A stretch of DNA of 64,000 bases from Corynespora cassiicola (Eukaryota; Ascomycota; Dothideomycetes; Pleosporales; Corynesporascaceae), in assembly GCA_022059125.1 (NCBI GenBank), contig JAEUWY010000002.1, positions 2,852,001-2,916,000 on the forward strand, read 5' to 3'. This document shows positions 10,881 through 22,581 of the stretch, one piece after another; position 1 is the stretch's first letter; every line of letters starts with the position of its first letter. Both the position numbers and the translations under genes were made by a program. The notes beneath the pieces are model-generated. The model searched no databases and was not told the DNA's origin. It saw only the letters and a list, made by a program, of their open reading frames with translations.

Positions 10881-11695
10881 GATGCAGGAGCTTAGACGGC
10901 GTTCGTTGTAAAATAAAAGTGTGGATGGCGACGTTTCGGTTAATCAAGAACTGGCTGCGATTTGAAAAGAATACCGAGACTCACAAGAGTATGCAACACT
11001 TGGAGGGCAAGATGTTGTTATATAATTCATTAGTATTATTTTAAATCGGGTTAGATTCTACTCGGAAGCCACGGAGCTCAAGATCATCTACTTCGAGTCA
11101 GAAAAAACTCCGTCAGGCCTTTCCCCGCATCAAGAAAGCTAATGTCATCTAGATCAATCGAGGTTATTTTAGGATCGTCTGGGAAAATCCAGGGAGTTGC
11201 CAAGTAAAGAATCGCAATGTTTTAGTCATCTGCTGACTGCTTCTCCTGTGGTTTACCCGCTGTCCACCGCATAATGCAACGAGGGCCAAGATGGACGGCC
11301 AGTAATAAGTCAACACCATCATACAATAAAAGCTCCTTAAGACAGGAAGAATCGTTTACTCCTTGATCAAACACTATTTTCACTGAATAGACAGGAAAAG
11401 CGCTAGATGAACCTTCTTGCAGAGTGAAGGTTACTACCATTAACCAAGAGAATAGACATCGTATGTGAACACTCCATGAAGTCCATGATTAATGTTGGAT
11501 TTCACTGGAGGCTATAATGTTTACAAAGCATTGCCGTAAAAAACTCAAGTGGTTCGGAGCATTGTTACCCCGCTTCATCCTCTGCTTTGAGATTTGCCTG
11601 CATATGTTGTGTAACCGCCATCCCACTTCTCTCATCTTCCACGTCACTTCACCCACAAGCTGACCGCAGTCTATTTTCAAGATGGCAAAAAGACA
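10881..11695. other. Divergent intergenic region
   Basis: Lies between the dehydrogenase start and the MYND gene start, so it should hold both promoters. The short minus-strand frames at 11222-11440 and 11489-11680 have no recognisable features and are not called. Confidence 0.45.
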
Positions 11696-13640
11696 ATGGA
11701 ATCATTTTTGAATCCCCCGCTCTGTGCAAATATCCTACGACTTAAAGATGGCAACGCAGAGCAGTGCCAGAAAACCGCAGGAAATGCTTGCGCGGCGTGC
11801 CGGCTCGTCCAGGTATACTTCCTACACTTCTGAATGGTAAAAAAAACAAGACACAGCACCCTTAACCTTGACACAGTATTGCTCAAAGGAATGCCAAAAG
11901 GAACATTGGAAAGAACACAAAACGGCGTGCAAATCCAATCTCATGCGTTCAAAATACCAACCCGCTTGGATTCGCGAGGACAGGACTCCCTACTTCATCG
12001 ACAATAATAAACCTTTCGTTAGCTTCGGCCAAAAGAGATTCCTCTGGGGCAACATGCCAGCTTTGGATATGATAAAGATGAAGGACAACGAGGGACTGGA
12101 AGATCTCGGCAGAGACATGAAAATTTTGTTTGCTGCCTCCGGAGACTGTAGGAATCTCGTAAAATCCATCGTGGATCTTCCAGAAAACTACTCAGGCCAG
12201 TGTACTGCCGTGTTGAACGACAGAGACTTTACTGTTGTAGCACGCAACGCCATTCTCCTCCTTACTGCTCTACAAGTTAGCCTTGACGACAGCACTCCAA
12301 TGATGATCCATCTATGGTACTCTGCTTCTTTGCCATCTACTATGCTGGAGAAACTGGTAGAAGAAGTACTCCCTCTCATCGAAGATGTCTGTGACAAGAT
12401 CAGAGGAACACCGGCCAGTTCATTCCATGCAAAGACTTTCGAATTCCCCAATGGATCCATACGCCTTATCTTGCAGACGGAGCAGTGGTTTGAATTCGCT
12501 TCATACTTCAAGGTGCCTGATGGGCTGGATTTGAAAGCTGCCAACAAGATTCGTACCGACACCATCCTGAACCCCCGTAGAGCCGATCACCTCGATCGTG
12601 CACTCTATATTTTGCCTCCCGGACAACGTGCATCATGCATGAAGTTCCGCACCGAGGGAGTACTTCAGCCATTTGGGTGCTCCAACAGCCAATTTGATAC
12701 ACCGAATCCGTAGGCAATGGTTCAAGTCGAAGATGACCCACACTAATCTAGCTTAGAACATTCTTCCAGGACCCTGGAAGTTGGCCCATGACCGACAGTG
12801 CAGATCCACTAAACGGCTGGCTGAGCAAGGAGTATACCCCACACGCATCCGTCGCCAGCGCCGATGTGTACGGCAGCCTTTTCTTTTTTCTTTGCGACGT
12901 CCTGAGCCAGTTTTGCAAGCGTGTGCGTGGGGGTAAATTTGCGTTTCAACTATACAGTACCGACGCCAGGGATTTACCTAGCCTGCTGCCGGCCGCAATG
13001 AAGTTCGATCGAATTGAGGTACTTTCCACGTCTCCGCCTTTTCAGTTCTCAGGAATCTCTTAGAGAATTCATTCCTACTTCCTAGCATCCTGAAGCAACC
13101 GCAGCTTAACAAGAGCAGATTGCCAATATATGCGACCGCGGGTATATCGGCTCACCAACCACCTTCAAGATCTTTGCCCCCCTCCTCCATTCCAAGAGGC
13201 AGAACCCGAAAGCTACCCTCATCTTGCTCTTTCTCAACGCAGTCGGCGAGATGGAGAACCAGCAGCCAATCCAACACAGGGGAGCCGACATACCCCGGAA
13301 AATGCGCCGCGTGGAGCAGCTCATGGGTCCAGATCCAGAGACTATGCTGCGCATTCAAATGGGCGATAAGACTGTCGAGTATGACCCGGAGCTCCTCCAC
13401 AGGTCCAGTCTCCAAGACATGTTTGGTAACTTCGAGGAGATGTTCAATACGTATCGGATAGCAGAGCGGATGAGCGAGAACGCGGCCATTTTCGGAATTC
13501 AGATGAAGGGTAGGCACACCATTGTGGAGAAGTGGCCGTATAGGGTCTTGCGCAATACCACCAAGAGCGAGTTCGAAATTTTGAGGAGAGCAAGCACGGT
13601 TGGATGGGAGCGCTATGTCGAGATGGAGAGGTCAGTTTGA
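11696..13640 (+). CDS. MYND zinc finger-DUF4470 protein
   Basis: Four exons, 11696-11812, 11877-12709, 12757-13018 and 13119-13640, give about 577 residues with consistent codon phase throughout. A MYND-type zinc finger is built across the first intron (CQKTAGNACAACRLVQ | YCSKECQKEHWKEHKTAC). It is followed by a DUF4470-type region (LWGNMPALDMI ... DMKILFAASGDCRNLVKSI). Downstream parts read FFQDPGSWPM and FDRIE | IANICDRGYIG, the latter joined only after removing the third intron. MYND fingers bind proline-rich partners; fungal MYND-DUF4470 proteins are common, expanded and functionally poorly known. The short minus-strand frames overlapping the 5' end are shadows. Confidence 0.88.
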
Positions 13641-14039
13641 GCGGAAGGTGGGAAAAGTGGCTGCATCTCTCTGGGTTCCATATATTGCTTGATGTCCTTA
13701 TTCACGAAAGTCTTTCGTGCTCCGGATGCCACAGCTAGCTTTGTTTTGAATCCTCAGTCGATGTCTTTCATTCCGATTGATGGAAGTTTTCCATGCTTTG
13801 ATCAGATCAGAATCATAAGAGGGCAGTTCACGAATAGTTTACCACTGTCTAGATGGCTAAATATGTTTTCTAGAAACATGAGGAAGCAAAAAAGACAGAG
13901 GAGATAAAATAGAACCCCAGACCTTTATACGTAAGAGAGGAAGAGAAAAAGCTAACCATAATTCGTGACTCGTAATAGCGTTGTATCCAAAGATTAAGAA
14001 GGTGAAGAAGATGTAAAAAGAATACATGGAATTCGGTCC
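13641..14039. other. Convergent intergenic region
   Basis: The AT-rich 3' flanks of the MYND gene and of the homeobox factor meet here. No coding or RNA feature is seen. Confidence 0.5.
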
Positions 14040-15687
14040 TTAGGGCCGGGGGATCCACCAGCTCATATCATGTCCACAGCGAAAATGCTCCGCGACATGA
14101 TCCATGCGAGACGCCGTAGAATCCATGACTGAAAGGCAGAATCCACACCACAAGGAGTCAGGGTGAGATTCAGAAGCGTTTACCCTACTAGCCCAACTTT
14201 TCGGCACCTTGAAAGTCTTTTTTACCGACTCATCTGCGGCTTTGAGGTGAATTTGCCCAACATGTTGCTTGAGGCCATCTTTGCGAGCAAATGTTCGGTT
14301 TGTTGGGTCTTGCTGCAAGCAAAATTGAACGTTGTGCCGGTCAAAGTGGTCCAACTCATCAACTTTCTCTCCGCAGAATGCACAGGTCAAATCGCTGAGG
14401 AGGTGCATGTCGTTCAGCATGCAGGTCCACTTTTCGACTTGAAATTTATGTACGCTATACTCATGCCTCCTCCATCCCCACTCTTGCTGAAAAGACTTTG
14501 GACAGACTGTACAATGATATGTTTTCGATGCTTCTTGGGAGGGGTCGCTCGATTTGGGGCTGTGGCCGAGGGAGCTGGCCAGTTGTCTACTGGCATGAAG
14601 CCTCTGCCCCTTTCGTCGCGGAATCATGGGTAGTTCCGCACCAGCTTGCAGACTCCCAGAATCTTCCGAGGCGGTTGATTTGGATGAAACTACATAGTTT
14701 TCATCGAATATAGGAGGCAAATCAAATCCGAGCTCACCAGTTTGGTTGGGAAGATGCGCGTAGCTTGCTGGTTGCAGAAGCCAAGAATCTAGCGAATCAA
14801 AGTCGCTGGGTGGAGAGCACATCGAGCTGTCAGACATACTCGGCAGAGAATTACTTGAATTATTACGGTTTGCTGGGCCTGTTATTATCACAAAGCTCAA
14901 AGGGTCATGAGTTCAACATACTTTCAAGTCTCAGCCGGGCCCGAAAATTGTTGAGGCTAATCCTGACTTGCTGAGAAGTACGCCCACATGCTGTGGCAAG
15001 AGCCAAAACCTCATCGTCAGTTGGATAAGGCATTGTTCTATGATCTAGGAGCCATTGCTTGATCATTCGAGAATGCGCTTTGGGTCCTGGCCGTCGAGGA
15101 GGCTGAGAGACATCATTTCTGCAAGGTGTGGGTGGAACCGCCTGTTCGTTAAAACTCCATTCAGAGACATGGTTGATTTCTTGTATATTGTGAGACTGTG
15201 GCGGCGAAGAGAAGCCGTATATATCTTCATGATGTTCCACGTGCAGTTGCCAAGGCGTAACGAATTGAGTATTCCCTATTACGGCATCATCAGATGACGA
15301 TGGAGCATCATGAAAGCTCTGGTTGGAGAGGGTATCAACAGAGCCACACTCTATGGGTCTAGGCGGCAGAGATATGTCGATGGATGTGTCGAGAATGGAC
15401 GATGGTGTACAGAGATGGACATGACTCAGTCTAGTCGGGGACCTGCAACAGCCCGTTAGGCACGGACAATACGTGATGGATAGAAGGCGGCAGTAATCAT
15501 AATAGTTGAATACGAACTCTACGAATGTGCGCGCTGCACAAGAGCACTGCGTGTAGTTTTGATCGACGGACACGTGGGGTTGCACGGTAGCGATGGGAGA
15601 CCTCGAGCGTGCCTGAGGCCGGCGGCGGCCGCCTGTCGAGCGGGGTAGGACCGACGGGACATCGGTGCCTGGTCGTTTGCCAAGCAT
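14040..15687 (-). CDS. Homeobox (KN-type) and C2H2 zinc finger transcription factor
   Basis: Exons 14922-15687 and 14040-14878 are joined by a 43-nt intron (GTATGT donor, AACAG acceptor), giving about 534 residues. The end of exon 1 encodes a homeodomain-like helix set (KAHSRMIKQWLLDHRTMPYP ... TSQQVRISLNNFRARL), where ISLNNFRAR matches the recognition helix of TALE/KN homeodomains with an Asn. Exon 2 carries several C2H2-type fingers (YHCTVCPKSF...HEYSVH; TCAFC...H; LWCGFC...H). This homeobox-plus-C2H2 order is a known fungal nuclear factor architecture; targets are unknown. Exon 1 may contain a further in-frame 72-nt intron around 15440-15520 (acceptor after CTAACGGGCTGTTGCAG), because the unspliced stretch there is Cys/Tyr-rich and unlike its neighbours. 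Confidence 0.82.
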
Positions 15688-17658
15688 TTTGACGTTTGTT
15701 CAAGTGCAGAGGGGACGGATATCAATCAAAGATCGCAGTAAATGGCGATAAAAGGTTCGTAAACAAAGCGTGAGACTAGAGTAGCTTTGGAACCAATATT
15801 TGAAGTGAAAAAATGAGTTTTAAGGCGTAAAGATACGATATGAAGCGGTCATTAGGAACCAAGCGTATCCTAGTGATCACGTGATTGCAGAAATTCAATC
15901 CTGGCGGGTATCCACCAGTAAGTACTTGTTAACTACTTAGCTGTGTGGCTATTAATATTCAAAATGACTATTTCAGATTTTCTATGCGAATAGATATAGT
16001 CGATGGGCTCAACAGAGCCTCACATCACGTGGGGCGGAAGGCGGCGAGCGACTGTGCCTAATGCCTGTGGGGCGACCAAATGCTTGCAACCATCCGCTAA
16101 GGAACATTTTAGATGTAAAGAGATCTCTATCCATTTAATATATTGGGCCTTAACCACGGGTATGTCACTTAGCAGAGAACACCACCTGGGCATTCGACAA
16201 AACACTTGCACACACCACTTCCAGAGCTAACCGGACAACGATTATCCTGGACTTCCAAGATTTAATGTGATTCCTATAAAGAAACTACGATTATTAACTC
16301 GCTTATATGTACAGGAGCAACCTCTCGCAGAAAAGCCTATAGAGAAAAATTGAGAACGACTCGCAGAGAAATGCTGAACCGCCAGACCCACCGCGCGAAC
16401 CACGGAACATTGCCGGAACGAAGCGAAATCGAAATGACGAGAATGAAAAACCATGGTACACCTGTGCCCATTCCTTGGGGTCAGCCTGCGCGTGATTCGC
16501 ACTTGACTGGTAGGGTGGGGGAGGAAGTGCTGTGCAATACAAAAACCTCGGACCCCCTCGCCCTGCGTCCCCTCTAGCTGTTCTTTTCCGTTAGTCATCA
16601 ACAAGGGAGGGTATACGTACCAAGACGAAACCCACCTCCTCTCAGCCGTGTAAAAATATCAGCATAGGGGACTGGGGTCACTGGAGGGCCATCCCTACCT
16701 TCGAAAAAAACCCTCGTCGTTTTCTTACAGAACCCCGAAGCCAACGAACTGCGCTTCGCTCGGTGGAATATGTGGGATGCTGGAGGTGACGATGGGTATT
16801 CAAAGGTGTAGGATGGTGCCTCGGGCTCCCTAACCCTGGGGTTCTGTCAGACTAGTGATGATATACCACTTTGGCGGTTGCGATACTGAGCTGTTCGTGC
16901 TGGGAGCATGGCTTCTGGTGCGAGGGCGAGGTAGCAACCAAAGTGATCTGAAGTCCAGAAGGCAGAATGAGGTGGATAGCTATGAGAGGCAAAAGGGATT
17001 GATGGGAGGAGAAAGAAAGGCAATGGGCGGACGATTGTTGTGAGTGTGGGAAGTGCTGTGAGTGGAATGGAGGAGAGATTCCCGGATTCCATGGGAAGCA
17101 GGCTATTTATCAGGTTCGTCAGATATCCAAGTGCTCTTTCGAATTGCTAATCTACACATGCCGTGCGTACTGGCACTAGGAAACTCCAAGCGCGGTCATA
17201 TGGAAGGGTGGGTGCAGTAGATGGAAAGCACTTCTGGACGACCGCTCCTCACCACTAAACTGGGGTGTTGGGCAATAACGCACAACATACCTAGGTATAA
17301 TAGACCTCGGTCATCTAATCTTATAACATTTGTGCTTTTAGAGGATGGGTATCACAGGGGGTGGAATGGGATCATTCGATTTTTTGTAACCCGTAGTGTC
17401 ATGTATATAGATAAAACAGGAAGTCTATGCCTTCTCGATGCGATATCATAGAGCACACGATTGAAACAGACGCGCTCTAATCTCTTTAAACTATCCTATT
17501 GAATACCATGCGGGTTCGTGCTTATACTGTGTACCTATTCCAAAGGAGCGTTTGTTCGCCGGCAGACTGTGACATTTAACAAGCACAGCGACCTTCAATC
17601 TGGCCGACATAAAACTCATAAACACGAGAATACGCAAGCATAATTCTTTTCACTCCAA
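15688..17658. other. Two-kilobase intergenic region, nothing recognised
   Basis: It lies upstream of the homeobox factor and downstream of the zf-3CxxC gene. Frames such as 16242-16604 and 16847-17092 on the minus strand are short and without motif or splice support. A CATACCTAGGTATAATAG motif lies at about 17285. The long leader of the homeobox gene may occupy the left part. Confidence 0.45.
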
Positions 17659-18474
17659 TCAAATATCTCTGGAAGGTGAATGTGGGCATATCCCTACCCT
17701 GCAACCCTCACAATAATCTGTTTCGTGAGGAGGTGTGGTTCTCAGGCTGAATATCGGAGGTTCCACCGGAATCCCTGCCCAGATCCTAATCCTTCGTGTG
17801 ACTCTTTCGACATACCTCTTTTCATCTAGCTTCAGAATGCCTAGCTTATTGCAGGACATGCACCACTGGCCGTACACCACAGCATTGTATCCGTTATCTT
17901 TATAGCCTCTAATAGTAGTAGCAATGACTCCAGTGCCCCAACTCTTCTTGCGACATCTCTTGTTAGGACAATCGAAAGAGCCGTTGAGAGTTGTGTGGTA
18001 CTGCTTAATGGGGCCTTCGTCGGCATCCGTTTGGAACCACACGGAGGGAACATCGTTCGATACAGCGTTCACGACGTCTCCGTGCAAGGATTCGTACATG
18101 CGGAAAGGGACTGCATCTGGGTGGGACTCTGAACGCTCTGAAGACTGCGGAGGGTTTGAGTTTCTCTGGGATCTCTTGGATCCCCGAGAATTCGGAGGTT
18201 GTTGGGGCTGCTGGAGCTCCTGAGATACTGGAGGGACTGTAGGCTGCTTTAATTTTTTCGATTTCCGGTGATATCGGGGCTGTTGAGGCTCCGGAGGCCT
18301 TTGGGACTCCTGAGGTGATGGTGTTGATAAGGCCGACAGCGCTAGCTGAGCCAACTGGACCGAAAGGTCATATGGAATCGACCAGGCCGACGGAACAGAT
18401 GTAGTCGATGAGGCCGGCGGACCCGATGGGGCTAATTGAGAAGCAGGGGGCTGTCGCGACTTTTTCTTGGCCAT
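17659..18474 (-). CDS. zf-3CxxC-type zinc-binding protein
   Basis: A single exon of 271 residues. The first ~120 residues are a Pro/Gln/Ser-rich disordered region with short PPQ/EPQQP repeats. The C-terminal half has the 3CxxC zinc-binding layout: FDCPNKRCRKKSWGTG, then YNAVVYGQWCMSCNKLG, then YCEGCRVGIC, with basic stretches between. Such domains occur in many fungal proteins of unknown function and in receptor-trafficking proteins elsewhere; I give no specific role. The ATG at 18474 gives MAKKKSRQPP, a basic start that could act as a nuclear signal. Confidence 0.82.
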   Translation of the reverse strand: MAKKKSRQPPASQLAPSGPPASSTTSVPSAWSIPYDLSVQLAQLALSALSTPSPQESQRPPEPQQPRYHRKSKKLKQPTVPPVSQELQQPQQPPNSRGSKRSQRNSNPPQSSERSESHPDAVPFRMYESLHGDVVNAVSNDVPSVWFQTDADEGPIKQYHTTLNGSFDCPNKRCRKKSWGTGVIATTIRGYKDNGYNAVVYGQWCMSCNKLGILKLDEKRYVERVTRRIRIWAGIPVEPPIFSLRTTPPHETDYCEGCRVGICPHSPSRDI

Positions 18475-19166
18475 TGTCCACGATGGTGGCTTGAATATGA
18501 AGTGATGGAACTCTCAAAAGAGACTTTCGTACGGAAACTGGTCAGGAGGGAAAAGGAGACAAAACAGTTGTTGGAAAAGAGAAGCGGGGAAGCTGATCAC
18601 AACATATATCCAGTGTGGGGGGCAACCTACACCCTCATCATCTAGGCGTGGGTTCCGAGACCCGCTGCATAATAAAGGCACAGTCGTGCGTGGCACGGGA
18701 CGAATTATAATTACCGCCCCCCATCCCAAGGCTGCCATGAATGCCAGTCCATGCAGCATAACGCAAAGGCGATATTCAAGCACGAATGGTGTGTCGCTTC
18801 GTGGTGTGATTCCGTTGGGTACATGCAGCAAGGCAGTGCAGCTATTGAGGGGTTGCACATGTGGTGTAACAACATCCGCATCCTTTGGCTCCCAGGCGCC
18901 TGTATTTTCTTCCTTGTCCAAGTTTCGTCCTCAAAGTGAAATCCACCAAGTCGTGGGGGAATAAGGCTGCTTGGTCAAACCCCTCACGAGTTGATCCGCC
19001 GGTTAGTAATGGTCAAACGAGAGCACAGAGACACTGTCGAGCAATGGGGAGGTATAAGTTATAATTTTCCAAAGCCATGCAACCGTCACTACCTGGAATA
19101 ATACACGTACATCCTATTACGGACTCAGAAAGCAAGGGTCGTCATATTTCAGTGCCATTAGTTCAA
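18475..19166. other. Intergenic region
   Basis: It holds the promoter of the zf-3CxxC gene and the 3' flank of PEX14. A 135-residue minus-strand frame (18514-18921) lacks supporting motifs and is not called. Confidence 0.45.
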
Positions 19167-20432
19167 TCAAGAGCTCGCGCTCGCCTCCACGGCGGTGCCG
19201 CTCTCGCTGGTATCCTTCTTGGTCTCCTCGTTCTTCTTGGCGGCTGCCATCTGCCAGGCGGGAATGGCTGCCCGGCCGTTGGCCATTCTACCATATGGGG
19301 ACGAGGCGGGCTTGTCCGCCGCCGGGGTAGAGGGCGCAGCGGTGGCGGTGCTGCTGCTGCCTTGAGCATCGGACGCAGCGTTGGTCGATGGCTCACTAGC
19401 CGCAGCGGGAGCAGGAGTGGGTGGCTGAGGCGCCGAGGCAGAAGACGCGCCGTTAACGTTGGGAACAGAGGGCTGCGATTGGCCCATGCCGTAGTAGTTG
19501 GGGGTTGCAGGGGGGCGCGCGGTTCCGGAGCCCATCCTGTTGCCGACGAGCGTCTTCAGGCTCTTGAGCTCCGTCGACAGTTCCTTCAGCCGGGTATCGT
19601 TGGATTCCTTTTGAGCGTCGAGGGCCTTGGGAATCAAGTCTCGCAGGCCCCTCACGTCATCCTCGATGCGCCTGTTGTCTTCGCCCTGTCGCCTGGATGC
19701 CTCCTTCAGGCTCGACAGGACGCCCTCCATCTCGCCAAGCGCATTGTCAAGCCTAGTCGTCCGCGCTTCTTCAGAGGCCTTTAGTGCCGAGGTGTCAGTG
19801 TTGAGCTGGTCCAAGAGATCGAATGCCCGCTTAAACGACTCGTCGATGGAGGCCTTGTCCTGCTCGAGCTGGGGCGGCGTGGGTGGAGAGATGAGAGGGA
19901 GGATGTAGCGCTTCGCAGTAAAGTACAGGCCGTAGCCTACTCCACCCATGACCGTCGCCATGATGAAGTAGTCGCGCCAGTCGCGTTTCGGCGGCCTCGA
20001 GTGTGGTCAGCTTGGTGTCTACGTAGCTGCTGCTCGGATTCTTACTCTGGAGGGGGCTGCTGTTGCCAGTACCCCGGCGGCGGGTAGCTCCCATACGCGG
20101 GGGCCGAGGGAGGTGGCCTGTATGCATAGTTGGGCGGCGATGATGCCTGTGGTGCTGGAGAGGGCGGGTGGCTGGGGTCTTCGGCTGCGCGGGCGAGCGA
20201 AGCGTCAATCTCCTCCTGGGTCAGGTTCTTCGACTGGAGAAAGGCGATGCGCTTCTCGAGCGGAGCACTGGCGACCGAAGGGTCCTGGAGGACTGCGGCT
20301 ATGGTCAGGGTCGTCACAAGGCGCGTGGCGGACGTTATCAGACGTACAGGAAACCTGGAGTTGTCAGTTTGGTGGGCCAATCGCGGCGGTCGCGATACTT
20401 ACAGCAGACGTGACGAGATCCTCCCGCACCAT
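19167..20432 (-). CDS. PEX14: Peroxin 14, peroxisomal docking protein
   Basis: Exons in transcript order are 20403-20432, 20348-20354, 20046-20292 and 19167-19995, giving about 370 residues. The N-terminal PEX5/PEX19-binding domain reads MVREDLVTSA-VS-FLQDPSVASAPLEKRIAFL and is complete only if a 7-nt exon (GTTTCCT) is included. All three introns have GTANG donors and AG acceptors, and total phase is consistent. A Pro/Tyr-rich linker (YGSYPPPGYWQQQ), the membrane-associated segment RDWRDYFIMATVMGGVGYGL, a coiled coil (about LEQDKASIDESFKRAFDLL to LKELSTELKSLKTL) and an acidic, Ala/Ser-rich tail follow. PEX14 with PEX13 and PEX17 docks cargo-loaded PEX5 at the peroxisome membrane. Confidence 0.95.
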
Positions 20433-20880
20433 CTTGAACTACTGCCCTCTGGCTCTGTTCACGTATGACAGAGGATAGGCGCAGTCGGGAGGTTCAAGGG
20501 CAGCAGGCGATGAAGCCGAAATGCGGAATTGCCTCGGCTCGCGGCTCCGTCTCCCCTCACGTGCCACACCGGATCCGCCGCGCTGGTCGCCATTTGTCAA
20601 CACCACGTTCCGTCACCTCGGGGTCGTCGTGACATTTCGACCACTCCGGTTTCCAATTCAAGACTGCTTGATCAATTCCTTTCCCGTGTGACCGTCAACA
20701 CAAACATCACGAGCATGACCTCTACCGCCAGATCAACGAGCGGCGGCCAGGCAGGTCGCAGGAATGCACACCAAGTGAATGAGACGGCTTTCGCCAATAC
20801 AATTATGACATGGTATCTCGAATTCGCTTGAAAATGGTTGCAGATGGCCATTGTCGGCCAACCTCGTCGCCCACTCGCTT
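20433..20880. other. Intergenic region
   Basis: It lies between the PEX14 start and the stop of the MFS gene. A 100-residue plus-strand frame at 20529-20831 has no motif support. Confidence 0.5.
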
Positions 20881-22581
20881 CTACTGCCCTGGATTTTCTT
20901 TCCTTTCTTGTCCAACTTTTCCGTCCTTCAAACCGTATTCCGTTGTATGATCCTTCTTCAGTTCCAACGACCGCTCGATGGGAACACAAATGAATCCCAG
21001 AAGCGAAACAGCCATTGCGACCAGCCAGACTACCCGCAACGCCTTGACATAGACTTGCATGACCTGCGCCAAGCTCTCCGGATCCTTGAGCGCCTTGAGC
21101 CCCTCTCCACTGGCCGCAAAAGCATACGCCGCCCCATCTTTCAACAGACCCCGTATCTTTTCGTCCTTGACTATGCCCAGGTATGCATTCACCTGCCCAT
21201 TGAACACGATGCCCGCCATGGTCACGCCCCACACCAGCCCAAACGAGCGGACAAACGAGTACACGGCCGTCGCGACCGCCACGTCTGCCTCGTCGAGCGG
21301 GGCGAGCGTGCTTGGTAGTGTAATGGTCAGGATGATGGCTAGACCCATGGAGGGAATGACCTGGAACCCAGCCCACGCCGCCTGCGACGACGTCTCGTCC
21401 AGCATCGAGAACAGGCCCATCCCAATCGCCAGCAGTGCGAATCCGGCATAGTGGAGCGGAACATACTTGCCCCATTTCCCAAGCACCCATCCCGAGACTC
21501 CCGCGGCGGGGATAATGGCCAGCGCAAAGGGAAGGTAATAGACGCCAGACAGCAGAGGAGAGACGAGCTTGACTGCTTGAAAGTACAGGGGCAGAAAGTA
21601 GGCAATCGTGTAGAAGAGGACCGAGCTAAGGAACGTAAGAATGAAGCCTGTTGCCGATGTGCGGTTTGTGAAGAGATGCGGTGGAGCGCTGGGCGATTTG
21701 CACAGCAATGGTGTGACTTGTTGGATGTGGAACAGGATCCAGCCACCGACACCGAGGACTAGTGGTAAGAGGACCCTCCAGGACGACCAAGGGTGCTGGA
21801 TGCCACCGGTGATGAGAGCGTAAAAGAGCGAAATCATGGATGGGATGAAAATGGCAGCGCCGAGGAGATCGACGCGTGCAAGAGCATGCTTCCAGTCTCG
21901 GCTAGGTACGTGGTTGACCTTGAGGAGGATGAACATGATGGCGAATCCAACGACGGAGATGGGGATGTTGAGATAAAAGATCCATCGCCAGTTGTGTTCT
22001 GCGATTGCACCGCCAATGACTGGCCCAATGGTCGAGCCTATACCGGCCGTCGACAGCACTGCACTGAGATATGGGCCACGATGGCGCGGCGGTACCAGGT
22101 CGCAAATGAGAATATCGGACAAGACGTATAGCCCAGCGGCACCCAGCCCCTGGACGGTGCGACCGGCAATGAGCATGGCAGCACTGTTTGCACCGCCAGC
22201 GATCCCGCTACCGAGCGTGAAGAGCGCAATGGCCACGAAAAAAGGATTTCGGCGACCGAAGATGTTGGCGATTTGTCCGTACAAGGGCTGTGGGGCTGTG
22301 GAGGAAAAGATGAAGCAATTCGCAATCCAGACGTAGAGCTGCTCCGAGTCTCCTCCGATTTCGCTGGTGATTGTGGGAAGCGACGTTGTGATGATGGTGC
22401 CATCGAGGGCACTCAGAAAAGAAAAAAGACATAGGACAAAAAATATACACCACAGAGTCCGCGAGTGCTGGAACGAAGACTCGTCTTTGCAATCTTTGAT
22501 ATCCACGGATACAACAGACACGTCGATTGCCTCTACATCCTTTGACGAGGGCAGCGAGTCGGTTGAAGTATGGGCCGCCAT
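20881..22581 (-). CDS. MFS drug:H+ antiporter, DHA2-type (14 helices)
   Basis: A single exon of 566 residues. It has the MFS hallmarks: helix 1 with LSALDGTIITTSLPTI (motif D1-like), GQIANIFGRRNPF (loop 2-3 motif A), AGRTVQGLGAAGLYVLSDILICDL (motif B) and GSTIGPVIGGAIAEHNWRWIFYLNIPI (motif C), a signature of fungal DHA2 exporters. The protein probably sits in the plasma membrane and exports toxic or secondary metabolites by proton antiport. Cytosolic N- and C-terminal tails are hydrophilic (C-terminal KDGKVGQERKENPGQ). It lies 0.55 kb from the DUF4267-like gene and 1.4 kb from the P450, a grouping that resembles a metabolite cluster, although no backbone enzyme is present. Confidence 0.93.
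   Translation of the reverse strand: MAAHTSTDSLPSSKDVEAIDVSVVSVDIKDCKDESSFQHSRTLWCIFFVLCLFSFLSALDGTIITTSLPTITSEIGGDSEQLYVWIANCFIFSSTAPQPLYGQIANIFGRRNPFFVAIALFTLGSGIAGGANSAAMLIAGRTVQGLGAAGLYVLSDILICDLVPPRHRGPYLSAVLSTAGIGSTIGPVIGGAIAEHNWRWIFYLNIPISVVGFAIMFILLKVNHVPSRDWKHALARVDLLGAAIFIPSMISLFYALITGGIQHPWSSWRVLLPLVLGVGGWILFHIQQVTPLLCKSPSAPPHLFTNRTSATGFILTFLSSVLFYTIAYFLPLYFQAVKLVSPLLSGVYYLPFALAIIPAAGVSGWVLGKWGKYVPLHYAGFALLAIGMGLFSMLDETSSQAAWAGFQVIPSMGLAIILTITLPSTLAPLDEADVAVATAVYSFVRSFGLVWGVTMAGIVFNGQVNAYLGIVKDEKIRGLLKDGAAYAFAASGEGLKALKDPESLAQVMQVYVKALRVVWLVAMAVSLLGFICVPIERSLELKKDHTTEYGLKDGKVGQERKENPGQ

Noticed and set aside
16242..17092. Short minus-strand frames with Phe/Pro-rich translation
   Set aside because: No Met context, motif or splice support; composition is that of translated non-coding DNA.
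18514..18921. 135-residue minus-strand frame upstream of zf-3CxxC gene
   Set aside because: It contains one hydrophobic stretch but no family match I recognise and no splice or context support.
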